Origin: a virus
Virus record (IMG/VR): IMGVR_UViG_3300037502_000514
Location: 1-27,904 of that record
DNA length: 27,904 nucleotides
Strand: one strand, 5' to 3'
The position numbers and the translations under genes are program-made. The notes beneath the pieces are model-generated. The model was not told where the DNA came from and did no database searches. It saw only the letters and a program-made list of their open reading frames with translations. How positions within the stretch are numbered: position 1 is the stretch's first letter; each line of letters begins with the position of its first letter. Positions 1 through 8,118 of the stretch are shown piece after piece.

Positions 1-3
1 AAC

Positions 4-33
4 TTGCTTGTTTAAAATATAGTCTTATATTTG
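4..33 (+). promoter_or_regulatory. Bacteroidetes-type promoter upstream of the sigma-like gene
   Basis: A TTG at 4-6 is followed by a 19-nt spacer and TATATTTG at 26-33. This fits the Bacteroidetes consensus of TTTG or TTG, about 19-21 nt, then TAnnTTTG. The start codon of the sigma-like gene lies 17 nt further on, so the leader would be very short. It is the only good plus-strand match I saw before position 21,000, so it may start the long late transcript. Confidence 0.6.
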
Positions 34-50
34 TTTAGAATTTAATCAAA

Positions 51-578
51 ATGGATGCACTAAAAGTATTAGCAGACCATCACAAAGAATGGGTAAAGAT
101 TGTCCGTTCATTTGGAGAGCAAGACCTTGCAGAGGATGTTGTGCAGGATGTTTACCTGAGAATTGTCAAGTACAACTACGAGGAGAAGATACTCAAAGAC
201 GGAAAACCAAACATCGCTTTAATGTGGATGATGCTGAGAAATAGAGCATTTGAAATAAACAAAACGGGTAGTGTGCAGTTTTTATCTTTAGATGAAGTAA
301 GAGGAGTAGCAGACGAAGAATCCGAATTAGATAAACACGAAGCCTTAGAGCGATTACACCAAAGAATAAACGAGGAGATGGAGAACTGGCATTGGTACGA
401 TTCAATGTTATTTAAAGTCTATAAGGAGGGAAACGCATCTATGAGAGACATAGCTAAAGATTCAGGCATCAGCTTAACCTCGATATTTAACACGCTAAAG
501 AACTGCAAGGAAAGATTAAAAGAAGAAGTCGGAGAAGACTACCAAGATTACATAAACACGGATTACGATTTAATATAA
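51..578 (+). CDS. Sigma-70/ECF-like RNA polymerase sigma factor
   Basis: The 175-residue product looks like a small sigma factor. Residues 1-75 resemble region 2, with an acidic GEQDLAEDVVQDVYLRI helix and an aromatic/basic MWMMLRNRAFE helix. A charged linker at about 80-105 follows, then a region 4-like helix-turn-helix at about 128-155 containing MRDIAKDSGISLTSIFNTLK. It is shorter than housekeeping sigma factors and close in size to ECF types. It heads the packaging operon directly behind a host-type promoter, so one plausible role is redirecting host polymerase to late genes. Such phage proteins could alternatively act as a DNA-binding packaging factor next to terminase. The fold is fairly clear; the target promoters are unknown. 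Confidence 0.72.
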   Translation: MDALKVLADHHKEWVKIVRSFGEQDLAEDVVQDVYLRIVKYNYEEKILKDGKPNIALMWMMLRNRAFEINKTGSVQFLSLDEVRGVADEESELDKHEALERLHQRINEEMENWHWYDSMLFKVYKEGNASMRDIAKDSGISLTSIFNTLKNCKERLKEEVGEDYQDYINTDYDLI

Positions 579-583
579 TTAAT

Positions 584-964
584 ATGGCAAAGAGAAAAGC
601 AAAAGGACTCGGAGATACTATCGAGCAAATAACCGAAGCAACAGGAATCAAGAAATTAGTAAAGTTTGTAGCAGGAGAAGACTGCGGATGCGATGAGCGT
701 AAGAAGAAGCTCAACGAGTGGTTTCCTTATCGTCAACCTGAGTGTTTAACTGAGGAGGAATACAACTGGCTTACGGAAACACGAATCCTCGAAAAGGACA
801 CATTCAAACCAACTGAAGTAACAAGAGTAAGAGAAATCTATTCAAGAGTAATGAAAGTACGTTTAGAGCCATCATCTTGCGCTTCTTGCTTTAGAGAAAT
901 AGTATTTAACTTAAGAAAAGTATACGATGCCTATACCGAAACCGCAACCTCAGGAGAGCAATAA
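584..964 (+). CDS. Conserved phage protein, Cys-rich, unknown function
   Basis: The product has 126 residues with a basic N-terminus (MAKRKAKG), then GDTIEQITEATGIKKLV and a CGC pair (C34, C36) followed by DERKKKLNEWFPY. A second Cys pair, C99 and C102, sits in SSCASCF, so a zinc-binding fold is possible. The arrangement of a GIKKLV helix, a CGC motif and LNxxFPY recurs in small proteins near terminase in Bacteroidetes and other environmental phages, as I recall, but I know of no assigned function. It starts 5 nt after the sigma-like gene, and its 3' end overlaps the next small gene by 38 nt in another frame. Confidence 0.7.
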   Translation: MAKRKAKGLGDTIEQITEATGIKKLVKFVAGEDCGCDERKKKLNEWFPYRQPECLTEEEYNWLTETRILEKDTFKPTEVTRVREIYSRVMKVRLEPSSCASCFREIVFNLRKVYDAYTETATSGEQ

Positions 965-1106
965 AGAGTTCATCCAACGATGTATGATGAATGACGTAAT
1001 GGTCAGAGAGTATGACCAAGACCAACGATACGCAATCTGCAGAGAACAACTACAAAAACACGAAATAGAAAATGGCAAAAGTAGGAAGACCAAGAAAGAT
1101 AGATAG
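927..1106 (+). CDS. Small phage protein with FIxRCM...QRYAIC motif
   Basis: This 59-residue ORF overlaps the gene before it by 38 nt and the terminase small subunit by 35 nt. It fills what would otherwise be a 107-nt gap. It reads MPIPKPQPQESNKEF, then IQRCMMNDVMVREY, then DQDQRYAICREQ. The pattern of a Pro-rich start, EF-I-x-R-C-M, acidic residues, then QR-x-A-x-C-x-x-Q recurs in phage head-region and protease-associated proteins, either alone or as a terminal segment, which is the main reason to call it real. The spaced Cys residues could bind metal. Function is unknown. Confidence 0.7.
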   Translation: MPIPKPQPQESNKEFIQRCMMNDVMVREYDQDQRYAICREQLQKHEIENGKSRKTKKDR

Positions 1107-1530
1107 CCCTGATACCCTCCTCAAACTATTCAGACAATACAAGACTTGGGTAAAAGACAATCCACGATACAAGTACACACTAAACCAAAGAAGCGGAGAG
1201 ATGGTTGCAGAACCGCTTGAAGTTCCCTTGTCAATGGAGGGGTTTGAGGTGTGGGCATTCGAGAAACACGACCTTTGGATTGAGCATTATATTAAGAATA
1301 CTAATGAAGCCTACGAAGAATTTTGCTCCGTCTCTACATATATAAAGCGAGAAATACGCTCAGACCAAATCAACGGAGGCTTAGTAGGTCAGTACAATGC
1401 GAACTTAACCGCACGTTTAAATGGACTAACTGAGAAGACTGAGACTACAGTAACGATGGAGATGCCGTTGTTTCCTGAAGAACCAAAAGCAATAGACGCA
1501 GATGTTCAAACGAACTACCTCGATAAATAA
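1072..1530 (+). CDS. terS: Terminase small subunit (DNA-packaging protein)
   Basis: The 152-residue protein begins MAKVGRPRKIDSPDTLLKLFRQYK, with a basic DNA-binding start and a helix typical of small terminase/gp3-type packaging proteins. The centre (about 52-75) contains VPLSMEGFEVWAFEK, and a long helix with VSTYIKREIRSDQINGG follows. The NLTARLNGLTEKTE segment near residue 110 is a common C-terminal feature of TerS proteins. It lies immediately upstream of the large subunit and overlaps it by 29 nt, as expected for the pair. TerS would recognise the packaging site and load the large subunit. The call rests on these motifs and on position. Confidence 0.82.
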   Translation: MAKVGRPRKIDSPDTLLKLFRQYKTWVKDNPRYKYTLNQRSGEMVAEPLEVPLSMEGFEVWAFEKHDLWIEHYIKNTNEAYEEFCSVSTYIKREIRSDQINGGLVGQYNANLTARLNGLTEKTETTVTMEMPLFPEEPKAIDADVQTNYLDK

Positions 1531-2662
1531 AATCCTCTCTCTAAAAAGACGGATTAAAATCATTCAAGGCGGAACCTCGGCTGGAAAGACTTTTGGAATC
1601 CTTCCGATACTTATAGACAAATGCACTAAAGAAAAGGGCTTAGAAGTCTCCGTAGTAGCTGAGACGATACCTCACTTGCGTAGAGGTGCGCTTAAAGACT
1701 TCCTGAAGATAATGCGATGGACTAATCGTTACTTTGACGATAGGTTCAATAAGACCTTGCTCAGATACGACTTCGCTAATGGCTCATCAATAGAGTTTTT
1801 CTCAGCAGACGATGCCAGTAAGCTACGAGGTGCGAGACGTGACATCTTATACATCAACGAGTGCAACAACGTAACATTCGAGGCATACAACGAATTAGCT
1901 ATCCGTACCAAACGTGAGGTCTACTTAGACTTCAATCCTGCGAATGAGTTTTGGGTACACAAGGAACTAAAAGACGAACCCGACACGGACTTCATCATCT
2001 TAACCTACAAAGACAACGAAGCATTAGACGAATCAATCGTAAGTCAGATAGAAAAGAACCGTGACAAAGCAGCTACGAGTTCTTACTGGGCAAATTGGTG
2101 GAGAGTCTACGGACTTGGAGAGGTAGGTAGTCTTGAAGGAGTAGTGTTCAACAATTGGAAGGAGATAGACACGATACCTGATGAGGCTAAGTTGGTAGGC
2201 ATCGGACTTGACTTCGGTTACACGAATGACCCTACTGCTGCGATAGGAATCTACAATTGGAATGGAAAGCGAATAGTAAACGAAATTGTTTACCGAACTG
2301 GTATGGTCAACTCAGACATCGCTAAGATACTTCCGTTAGGTGTGATTATTTACGCTGATAGTTCTGAGCCTAAATCAATCGAGGAGATAAGACGCTACGG
2401 AAAGACGATAAAAGGAGTGACTAAGGGTAACGACTCTATCAACTACGGTATTGACGTAATGCAAAGGCAGGAATATTTAGTAACCAAATCAAGTACAAAC
2501 CTAATCAAAGAGCTGAGGAGTTATTGTTGGGATACTGACAAGCAAGGAGTCAGGATGAACAAACCGATAGACCACTTCAATCACGCTATTGACGCACTAC
2601 GTTATCACGAGATGGAAGCACTCGGACTAAAATCAAACTATGGACAATACAACATCCGATGA
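1502..2662 (+). CDS. terL: Terminase large subunit
   Basis: The 386-residue packaging motor contains both enzymatic halves. The ATPase half has Walker A GGTSAGKT (residues 23-30), Walker B DILYINE with the catalytic Glu at 120, and a coupling motif LDFNPAN at about 152-158. The RNase H-fold nuclease half has the acidic residues D237 (GLDFGYTNDP), D286 (YADSSEP) and D364 (HAIDALRY). The layout resembles PBSX-type large terminases. The protein would pump DNA into proheads through the portal and cut the concatemer. It overlaps terS upstream and the following small gene by 23 nt. Confidence 0.96.
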   Translation: MFKRTTSINKILSLKRRIKIIQGGTSAGKTFGILPILIDKCTKEKGLEVSVVAETIPHLRRGALKDFLKIMRWTNRYFDDRFNKTLLRYDFANGSSIEFFSADDASKLRGARRDILYINECNNVTFEAYNELAIRTKREVYLDFNPANEFWVHKELKDEPDTDFIILTYKDNEALDESIVSQIEKNRDKAATSSYWANWWRVYGLGEVGSLEGVVFNNWKEIDTIPDEAKLVGIGLDFGYTNDPTAAIGIYNWNGKRIVNEIVYRTGMVNSDIAKILPLGVIIYADSSEPKSIEEIRRYGKTIKGVTKGNDSINYGIDVMQRQEYLVTKSSTNLIKELRSYCWDTDKQGVRMNKPIDHFNHAIDALRYHEMEALGLKSNYGQYNIR

Positions 2663-2825
2663 ACTACCGAAAATGATACGGGTAGTCGAGCAGTATATCA
2701 AAGACAAGACTGGTAAAAGAGTGCAGATTGTGTTCAATGATATATTCAATGTGAGAAGACATACTCAGATGTTGGCGCAGGCATATGCCTATGTGTTACA
2801 AAAAGACGAATCACAAGTTAAATGA
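2640..2825 (+). CDS. Small protein of unknown function downstream of terL
   Basis: The 61-residue product (MDNTTSDELPKMIRVVEQYIKDKT..., then FNDIFNVRRHTQMLAQAYAYVLQ) looks like a compact helical protein. It overlaps terL by 23 nt and the following tail gene by 4 nt (ATGA), and codon use resembles that of the neighbours, so translation is probably real. I see no recognisable motif or membrane segment. It may belong to packaging or tail assembly by position only. Confidence 0.6.
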   Translation: MDNTTSDELPKMIRVVEQYIKDKTGKRVQIVFNDIFNVRRHTQMLAQAYAYVLQKDESQVK

Positions 2826-3583
2826 TTATGGAAGTACAAATAAAAGTTCCTACTGACCTAAACGAAATACCACTAAAGCACTATCAGGACTTTTTGAAAG
2901 TGCAGCAGAACTCTACTGACGAGGAGTTCATAGCTCAAAAGATGGTGGAGATTTTCTGCGGTATTCGATTAACTGAGGTGGCTAAGATAAAACTAAAGTC
3001 GCTCAACGAATTGATAGCACACTTCACTCAGCTATTTAGTCAAGTGCCTACATTCAGTCCTACATTCAAGATTAAGGATATGGAGTTCGGCTTTATTCCT
3101 GAGCTTGAGGAGATAACTTTCGGTGAGTATGTCGATTTGGATAATCACCTGCAGAGTTGGGATAACTTCCACAAGGCGATGGCGGTGTTGTATCGACCTA
3201 TCAAAACACGAAACAAAGAAAAGTACGACATTCACGACTACGACCCAAACATCGGAGCGCAAGACCTAATGAAGTACGCTCCATTAGACGTTTGCATAGC
3301 AGCATCGCTTTTTTTTTACAATTTAGAAAACGACTTACTGCAAGCTACCCTGAACTTTTTGGAGAGGGAGATGAAGAAGGAGAAGACCATATCGCAGACT
3401 TTAGCGAAACAACTCAATTTAGCAAACGATGGGGATGGTATCAGTCACTATATGCACTTGCTAAAGGAGACGTCACAAAATTTGATGACATTGCCAAATC
3501 GAGACTTACTAAATGTCTCACCTATCTCACATTCGAGAAGCAAAAAAACGAAATTGAAAGAAGACAACTTGAAAGACAACTAA
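2822..3583 (+). CDS. Tail assembly chaperone, zero frame (gpG-like)
   Basis: The 253-residue ORF opens with MIMEVQIKVPTDLNEIPL; the second Met at 2828 is an alternative start. Residues 10-125 form a domain with LKHYQDFLKV, FCGIRLTEV and an FGEYVDLDNHL stretch, in the style of phage tail assembly chaperones that act on the tape measure protein. At residues 163-166 the codons CTT TTT TTT TAC read through a run of nine T. From there the −1 frame is also open to 3591 and encodes a second conserved-looking chaperone domain. The zero-frame tail (ENDLLQATLNFLERE..., GDGISHYMHLLKETSQN) also looks like a real amphipathic protein. Two products of about 253 and 256 residues are therefore possible. Confidence 0.75.
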   Translation: MIMEVQIKVPTDLNEIPLKHYQDFLKVQQNSTDEEFIAQKMVEIFCGIRLTEVAKIKLKSLNELIAHFTQLFSQVPTFSPTFKIKDMEFGFIPELEEITFGEYVDLDNHLQSWDNFHKAMAVLYRPIKTRNKEKYDIHDYDPNIGAQDLMKYAPLDVCIAASLFFYNLENDLLQATLNFLEREMKKEKTISQTLAKQLNLANDGDGISHYMHLLKETSQNLMTLPNRDLLNVSPISHSRSKKTKLKEDNLKDN

Positions 3584-3591
3584 GACGATGA
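3292..3591 (+). CDS. Tail assembly chaperone, −1 frame extension (gpT-like)
   Basis: This open frame lies inside the preceding gene, −1 relative to it. It encodes an acidic GEGDEEGEDHIADF linker and then FSKRWGWYQSLYALAKGDV, TKFDDIAK and CLTYLTFEKQKNEIE. The WGWYxxxYxLAxGDxxxFDxxxxLxxxxxLTxLxxEK pattern is a familiar phage tail chaperone signature, so this frame is almost certainly translated. It has an ATG at 3292, but entry by −1 slippage on the T run (new frame starting with TTA at 3316) is more likely and would add 91 residues to the first 165 of the upstream gene. The ORF ends with TGA at 3589-3591, overlapping the ATG of the next gene. Independent initiation cannot be excluded. Confidence 0.78.
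   Translation: MHSSIAFFLQFRKRLTASYPELFGEGDEEGEDHIADFSETTQFSKRWGWYQSLYALAKGDVTKFDDIAKSRLTKCLTYLTFEKQKNEIERRQLERQLRR
3309..3317 (+). other. Nine-T slippery run for −1 ribosomal frameshifting
   Basis: Nine consecutive T residues follow C3308. Read in the zero frame as CTT TTT TTT TAC they contain the heptamer T TTT TTT, where both tRNAs can re-pair after slipping back one base. The slip moves translation from the 2822 frame to the frame with the WGWY chaperone signature. No obvious stimulatory pseudoknot was worked out. Slippage by polymerase during transcription or sequencing is another way such a run can vary. Confidence 0.65.
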
Positions 3592-4043
3592 AAGGATTTT
3601 ACGACATAACAACCAAACTCAAAGACCACTTTATTGCTGACCCTATTGTTAACACGGTAACGGAGGGAGATATCTTCGAGGTGGACTTAAACAAGCAGAC
3701 TATATTTCCGCTTGTGCATATGATTGTCAACAACGCATCGTTTGAAACTAATGTAGTGCGTTTTAACATCTCATTGTTAGCAATGGACATCGTTGATATC
3801 AGCAAGAAAGCAACGACTGACGTGTTTCGAGGCAACTCAAATGAGCAAGATGTGCTGAACACTCAATTAGAGGTCTTAAATCGAGCGTATGCGCTAATGC
3901 TACACGGTAACTTGTGGGATGATAAGTACGTTGTTGACGGCAATCCATTGTGTGAGCCGTTTACTGAGCGTTTCGAGAACTACTTAGCTGGTTGGACTAT
4001 GACTTTTGATGTGCTAATCCCTAACGATGTTACAATCTGCTAA
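3588..4043 (+). CDS. Putative tail completion/terminator protein
   Basis: The 151-residue product starts MKGFYDITTKLKDHFIADP and has a beta-rich core with VDLNKQTIFPLVHMIV, FNISLLAMDIVD and a C-terminal WTMTFDVLIPND. NEQDVLNTQLEVLNRAYALM is a helix in the middle. This pattern is very common in structural clusters of Bacteroidetes phages, as I recall, and size and position resemble tail terminator or head-tail joining proteins. The specific role is inferred from position between the tail chaperone and an HK97 gp10-like gene, to which it is joined by a one-base stop/start overlap (TAATG). Confidence 0.6.
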   Translation: MKGFYDITTKLKDHFIADPIVNTVTEGDIFEVDLNKQTIFPLVHMIVNNASFETNVVRFNISLLAMDIVDISKKATTDVFRGNSNEQDVLNTQLEVLNRAYALMLHGNLWDDKYVVDGNPLCEPFTERFENYLAGWTMTFDVLIPNDVTIC

Positions 4044-4558
4044 TGGATACAACTGAGCTTCAGAAAGTATTAGACCGCTTTAGAGACGCAGTAATTAGCC
4101 AATCTAAGCGAAACCTAACGAGACTGCAAAAGAACTCGTCTAAGAAGCTATATAACTCCATCAAGGGAAAAGTAAAAGCCTACCCGAACTCTTTTCATAT
4201 GGAGTTCACGATGGAAGATTACGGACTCTATCAAGACAAGGGTGTTAGCGGTATCAAAAAGAAGTACAATACTCCTTACTCCTATAAATCAAAGATGCCT
4301 CCAACTAAGGCTTTCGATAAGTGGATTGTTCGCAAAGGAATTGCACCTCGTGATGCGAGTGGTAAGTTTTCAAAACGCAAGAGTTTATCTTTCTTGATTG
4401 CGCGAAGCATATATAGAAACGGAATCAAACCAACAATGTTTTTCACTAAGCCTTTTGAGGCTGCTTACAAAAATCTTCCTGATGATATGGTTGAGAGATT
4501 TGGCTTAGAGGTAGAACAATTATTTAATCAAATGGTAATCACAAATAAAAATGGCTAA
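4043..4558 (+). CDS. HK97 gp10-like tail/head-tail protein
   Basis: The 171-residue basic protein (MDTTELQKVLDRFRDAVIS...) carries LYNSIKGKVKAYPNSFHMEF, EDYGLYQDKGVSG and SIYRNGIKPTMFFTKPFE. The order of a short N-terminal helix, an 'S-I-x-G-x-V' strand, a Y-x-x-x-x-D-x-G loop and a terminal G-x-x-P-x-x-F-F helix is what HK97 gp10/minor tail proteins show. Such proteins help close the head-tail junction. It overlaps the next ORF by 8 nt. Assignment is by motif pattern, not alignment. Confidence 0.62.
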   Translation: MDTTELQKVLDRFRDAVISQSKRNLTRLQKNSSKKLYNSIKGKVKAYPNSFHMEFTMEDYGLYQDKGVSGIKKKYNTPYSYKSKMPPTKAFDKWIVRKGIAPRDASGKFSKRKSLSFLIARSIYRNGIKPTMFFTKPFEAAYKNLPDDMVERFGLEVEQLFNQMVITNKNG

Positions 4559-5600
4559 TATAAACGCACGGAGTCCGTACATCGTAACGATAAACGAAAC
4601 AGGGCAAATAGAAACGAAATTAGAAATCTATCTTTGGAATGGTACTGGCTCAATGCCTGCCTCGCCTCAATACACGCTTTCTAAACTCATACCTGCTTCA
4701 AATAATCCTGCAACTTACTACGATGTGTCTCCGTACATTAGAGAGTACATATCGCACGCAGCTTTGCAGACGATTACTACATCAATAACCGCTACTCCTA
4801 CTGCTCAATGGTGCAACGTAGGATTAAAGTTATTCAAGAAAGTTACTACGTCTTTTGTTCAAGTAGGTTCAACGCAAACGCATTTTGGCTTAGACGGCTA
4901 CGGATATTATTTGGATGGCTCGAATCCTGCTTTGGGTAACTACTTGCTCAGTTCATCAACATACACTTACAACTACGATTTATCAGGAGAATACGGGTGG
5001 CTGACTCTTTATACTGGTAGCGGCAACTCAGTCAAATATACGAACCTATCAACGGGAGCAACTACGACTACTGCTCTAACTAACAATGTTTGGAGAGACG
5101 TGCCAAGAGTTAACTCAAGTTACGCTGCGGTAGGAAACAAATTAGAAATCATTACAGGTGCAGGAGCAGTTTTATTTACGGCTACTTTTGTACCGCAAGA
5201 GGAGTGCAAGTATACTCCAATTCAAATTGACTTTGTAAACAAGTTTGGTGCGTGGCAACGTGAGTGGTTTTTCAAGGCAAGCTACAACGGATTGAGCGTT
5301 GAAAACACGGAGTATAATTTAATGCCTAAAACCTATCCTGCATACGACACTAAAGAAGGTCAAAGAAAAGTATTTAACGCTAACGGAAAGGAAACAATCC
5401 GAGTGAACACCGATTGGGTGTCTGAGAGCTTCAATGAGGTCATTAAACAAATGATGCTAAGTGAGCGCATCTTGATTGATGAGAAAGCTGCCAAGCTAAA
5501 CACGAAATCTATCGACTTAAAGAAATCTATCAACACGAGCCTAATCAGCTACGAGATGGAATTTGAATACGCATTTGATACAATTAACTCAGTATCGTAA
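4551..5600 (+). CDS. Tail structural protein, unknown class
   Basis: The 349-residue protein is rich in Ser, Thr, Tyr and Asn with few charged residues in its first 230 positions, typical of an all-beta virion surface or baseplate protein. Recognisable stretches are TYYDVSPYIREYISHAAL (about 56-75), an aromatic GYGYYLDG loop, and a more charged C-terminal domain (GAWQREWFFKASYN, then WVSESFNEVIKQMMLSERI). The C-terminal pattern recurs in tail proteins of Bacteroidetes phages, as I recall. It is followed, with one base of overlap, by the 784-residue tail protein, so the two are probably partners in the distal tail. The exact role is not known. Confidence 0.6.
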   Translation: MANINARSPYIVTINETGQIETKLEIYLWNGTGSMPASPQYTLSKLIPASNNPATYYDVSPYIREYISHAALQTITTSITATPTAQWCNVGLKLFKKVTTSFVQVGSTQTHFGLDGYGYYLDGSNPALGNYLLSSSTYTYNYDLSGEYGWLTLYTGSGNSVKYTNLSTGATTTTALTNNVWRDVPRVNSSYAAVGNKLEIITGAGAVLFTATFVPQEECKYTPIQIDFVNKFGAWQREWFFKASYNGLSVENTEYNLMPKTYPAYDTKEGQRKVFNANGKETIRVNTDWVSESFNEVIKQMMLSERILIDEKAAKLNTKSIDLKKSINTSLISYEMEFEYAFDTINSVS

Positions 5601-7954
5601 TGAATAGAACCGTACAACTATATATCGAGGGTCAGCGCATTGAACTCTTCAACGATGAGACTATAAACGTAACATCGTCAATTCAAAACGTACAAGACCT
5701 ATCTAAAACATATACGGACTTTTCGCAGGGATTTACCGTTCCTGCCAGTTCGCACAATAACGCAATCTTTGAACATTGGTATCAATCAGATGTCAACGCT
5801 ACGACTGACCCGAACTTACGCAAAGACGGATTCATTGAGATAGACCTAACTACCTTTAGAAAAGGAAAGGTTCAATTAGACGGAGCAACACTTACAAACG
5901 GAAAGCCGTCAGCTTATAAGTTAACTTTCTATGGAGAGGGCGTAACACTAAAGGATTTATTCGGAGAGGATTTATTATCTGATTTGGACTTTACGGCACT
6001 ATCTCACAATTTTACATCTGACCAAGTTGCAACTCGCATACAAGATAGTACCAATTTATATGACGTAAAATATCCGCTAATTACATCGAATCGTATTTGG
6101 GAATATCAAAGTACGCCTGTTGACGTGCCTCTCCCAAATTGGTTAACGGCTACTTTAACTAATAACGATATTCATACAACTTCAGGAGCGATAGATAAAG
6201 ACGAATTATTCCCTGCCGTCCGTGTTACTAAAATAATAGAAGCTATTGAAACTAAATACGGAATCAATTTTAATGGAGCGTTTTTAGGAGATGAACGCTT
6301 TACTAAATTGTTTTTATGGTTTAAGAACAAGGAGCGTTTTATTGCTTTGTCTGATTCAGCAGATGTAGATTTCACTACTGTAACTCCAACGTTTACAACA
6401 TACGATTTAACATCTACGGTAAACACAACTGACAATTCGATCCACGTTGAATACATCGCAGGGGTTATTTTGCATAGAATAGAAATAAACGTTACTTCAG
6501 TTTCTTCTGCATCTGATTATTATATTGACGTTTACCAAAACGGAAACTTATTTAACTCAATTCAAGGTTCTTCAGTTAATTCTTATGAGCTTGATTTCAT
6601 TTCTAATGTTTCAGGATTAGATTCAACATATACTTTCAAGGTAAGGACTGAGGGTGCTAACAACATTGCCTTATCAACTGAATACAGGGTTTATTATTTT
6701 TCAGGTCTTTCATTCTTGCAGGATTATGTTACTATAGCTTGTAATAACGTAAATACATCGGCAAACATTAATCTATCGGCTAACGCTCCGCAAATGAAAG
6801 TGGCGGACTTTATCAAGGGAATAATGCTACAGTTCAATATGACTATTTACTCAATTAATGAGAATGAGTATTGGATTGAACCGTTGGACGATTGGTATGC
6901 AAAAGGCGCAGTTGTGGACATTACACAATACACCGATGTTGATAGTATCGAACTTCAAAGAATGCCTCTTTACAAAAAGATATCATTCAATTTTCAAGAT
7001 TCAGAATGCTTCCTAAACAAGTATTTTAGCCAAACTTTCAATCGTAACTACGGAGATACATCTTATCAATACAATTACGATGGCGGTGAATTTACAATCG
7101 AAGTTCCTTTTGAAAATTTACTTCAAACCAAATTCAATGGAACGCAAGAGATTCAATTAGGTTACTCTTTAAACTCAGAGTTTGCTCCGTATATTCCTAA
7201 GCCAGTACTTCTCTATCAATACACGAATCAAGCAACTGACTTTAAATTTCACGATGATGGAGGCGGGCATACAACAATTACTAACTACACTCCATTTGGT
7301 CAAGACTTAGAATTTAACCTATACGATATTACGCTAAACTTCGCTCCTGAGACCTCAACGATGTTGGAGATTCCGATTCAAGAAACGAGCTTTAGTCAAT
7401 ACTACTTCAGTTACCTCTACAATCTTTACAACTTAAAGCAACGTTTAGTCAACGTAAAGACGAACCTACCTACAAGTCTTCTTACTGAGCTTCAGTTAAA
7501 CGATAGGCTAATCATAAGAGATAAGCGTTACATCATTAACGAGATGCAGTCTAATCTTACTACAGGAGATGTAAACTTTCAGTTGCTACTTGACTTCAGA
7601 CCCGTTAAGAATTTAACCTTTAAACCGCCAAAAGTAAGTCCGTTAGGAGGTAATGTTTCAGTTCCTGTTTTGAAACCTTACAAATCAGTACAAATAAATT
7701 TATCAAGCACTCAAACTGATGTTAAGTTTAGTGAATCTCGAGTATTTGAAGAAAAAATGGTTGAAGTAGAAATAGGAGCGCAACAAGTGCAAGTTCCTAT
7801 AACTACTGAGGACGGTAAAATTCTCGCAACTGAGAGCAGGGATGAATTGTCTACTGAAGCTGCAGTTGAAAACAGGGTGATTGATGTGACGTTTACTACT
7901 ATATATGAGAACGGCGAACAAGCAGAGGATACAATTTATATAATACAAGGGTAA
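5600..7954 (+). CDS. Large tail/baseplate protein
   Basis: At 784 residues this is the longest product in the window. The N-terminus has VQLYIEGQRIELFNDETI, then SKTYTDFSQGFTVPAS and LRKDGFIEIDLTTFRKGK, a pattern shared by Bacteroidetes phage baseplate-type proteins. A Ser/Thr/Tyr-rich beta region fills about 250-400. Next come MKVADFIKGIMLQFNMTIYSI and NEYWIEPLDDWY, reminiscent of hub/late-control proteins that read out a metric ring, and finally a beta C-terminus. I infer a role at the tail tip, possibly hub or receptor-binding platform. It contains one of only four GATC sites in the window (6439-6442). It ends in TAATG, overlapping the next small ORF. Confidence 0.6.
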   Translation: MNRTVQLYIEGQRIELFNDETINVTSSIQNVQDLSKTYTDFSQGFTVPASSHNNAIFEHWYQSDVNATTDPNLRKDGFIEIDLTTFRKGKVQLDGATLTNGKPSAYKLTFYGEGVTLKDLFGEDLLSDLDFTALSHNFTSDQVATRIQDSTNLYDVKYPLITSNRIWEYQSTPVDVPLPNWLTATLTNNDIHTTSGAIDKDELFPAVRVTKIIEAIETKYGINFNGAFLGDERFTKLFLWFKNKERFIALSDSADVDFTTVTPTFTTYDLTSTVNTTDNSIHVEYIAGVILHRIEINVTSVSSASDYYIDVYQNGNLFNSIQGSSVNSYELDFISNVSGLDSTYTFKVRTEGANNIALSTEYRVYYFSGLSFLQDYVTIACNNVNTSANINLSANAPQMKVADFIKGIMLQFNMTIYSINENEYWIEPLDDWYAKGAVVDITQYTDVDSIELQRMPLYKKISFNFQDSECFLNKYFSQTFNRNYGDTSYQYNYDGGEFTIEVPFENLLQTKFNGTQEIQLGYSLNSEFAPYIPKPVLLYQYTNQATDFKFHDDGGGHTTITNYTPFGQDLEFNLYDITLNFAPETSTMLEIPIQETSFSQYYFSYLYNLYNLKQRLVNVKTNLPTSLLTELQLNDRLIIRDKRYIINEMQSNLTTGDVNFQLLLDFRPVKNLTFKPPKVSPLGGNVSVPVLKPYKSVQINLSSTQTDVKFSESRVFEEKMVEVEIGAQQVQVPITTEDGKILATESRDELSTEAAVENRVIDVTFTTIYENGEQAEDTIYIIQG

Positions 7955-8118
7955 TGAAGATACAACAAATAATAGCAATGCTTCAGCTTGACAATCACTA
8001 TGGGATTAGTGAGTCAGTTGACATAGCCAAAGGAAAATACAAGCTACACACGTCTTTGAAGAAGGCAATTAAACAAGGTAAACGAGAACTTATAAACAAA
8101 CGAAATGGCGGAAACTAA
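7954..8118 (+). CDS. Small basic protein before the tape measure gene
   Basis: The 54-residue ORF starts on the last A of the preceding stop codon (TAATG) and ends 14 nt inside the tape measure gene. It reads MKIQQIIAMLQLDNHYG, ISESVDIAKGKYKLHTS, LKKAIKQGKRELINK. It is the only open frame that fills this 150-nt gap. The coupled start and compact charged sequence favour a real gene, with unknown function. Confidence 0.5.
   Translation: MKIQQIIAMLQLDNHYGISESVDIAKGKYKLHTSLKKAIKQGKRELINKRNGGN

Noticed and set aside
6172-6456. 94-codon antisense frame in the large tail gene
   Set aside because: Shadow of a low-stop beta-rich coding sequence; no start context, promoter or motif.
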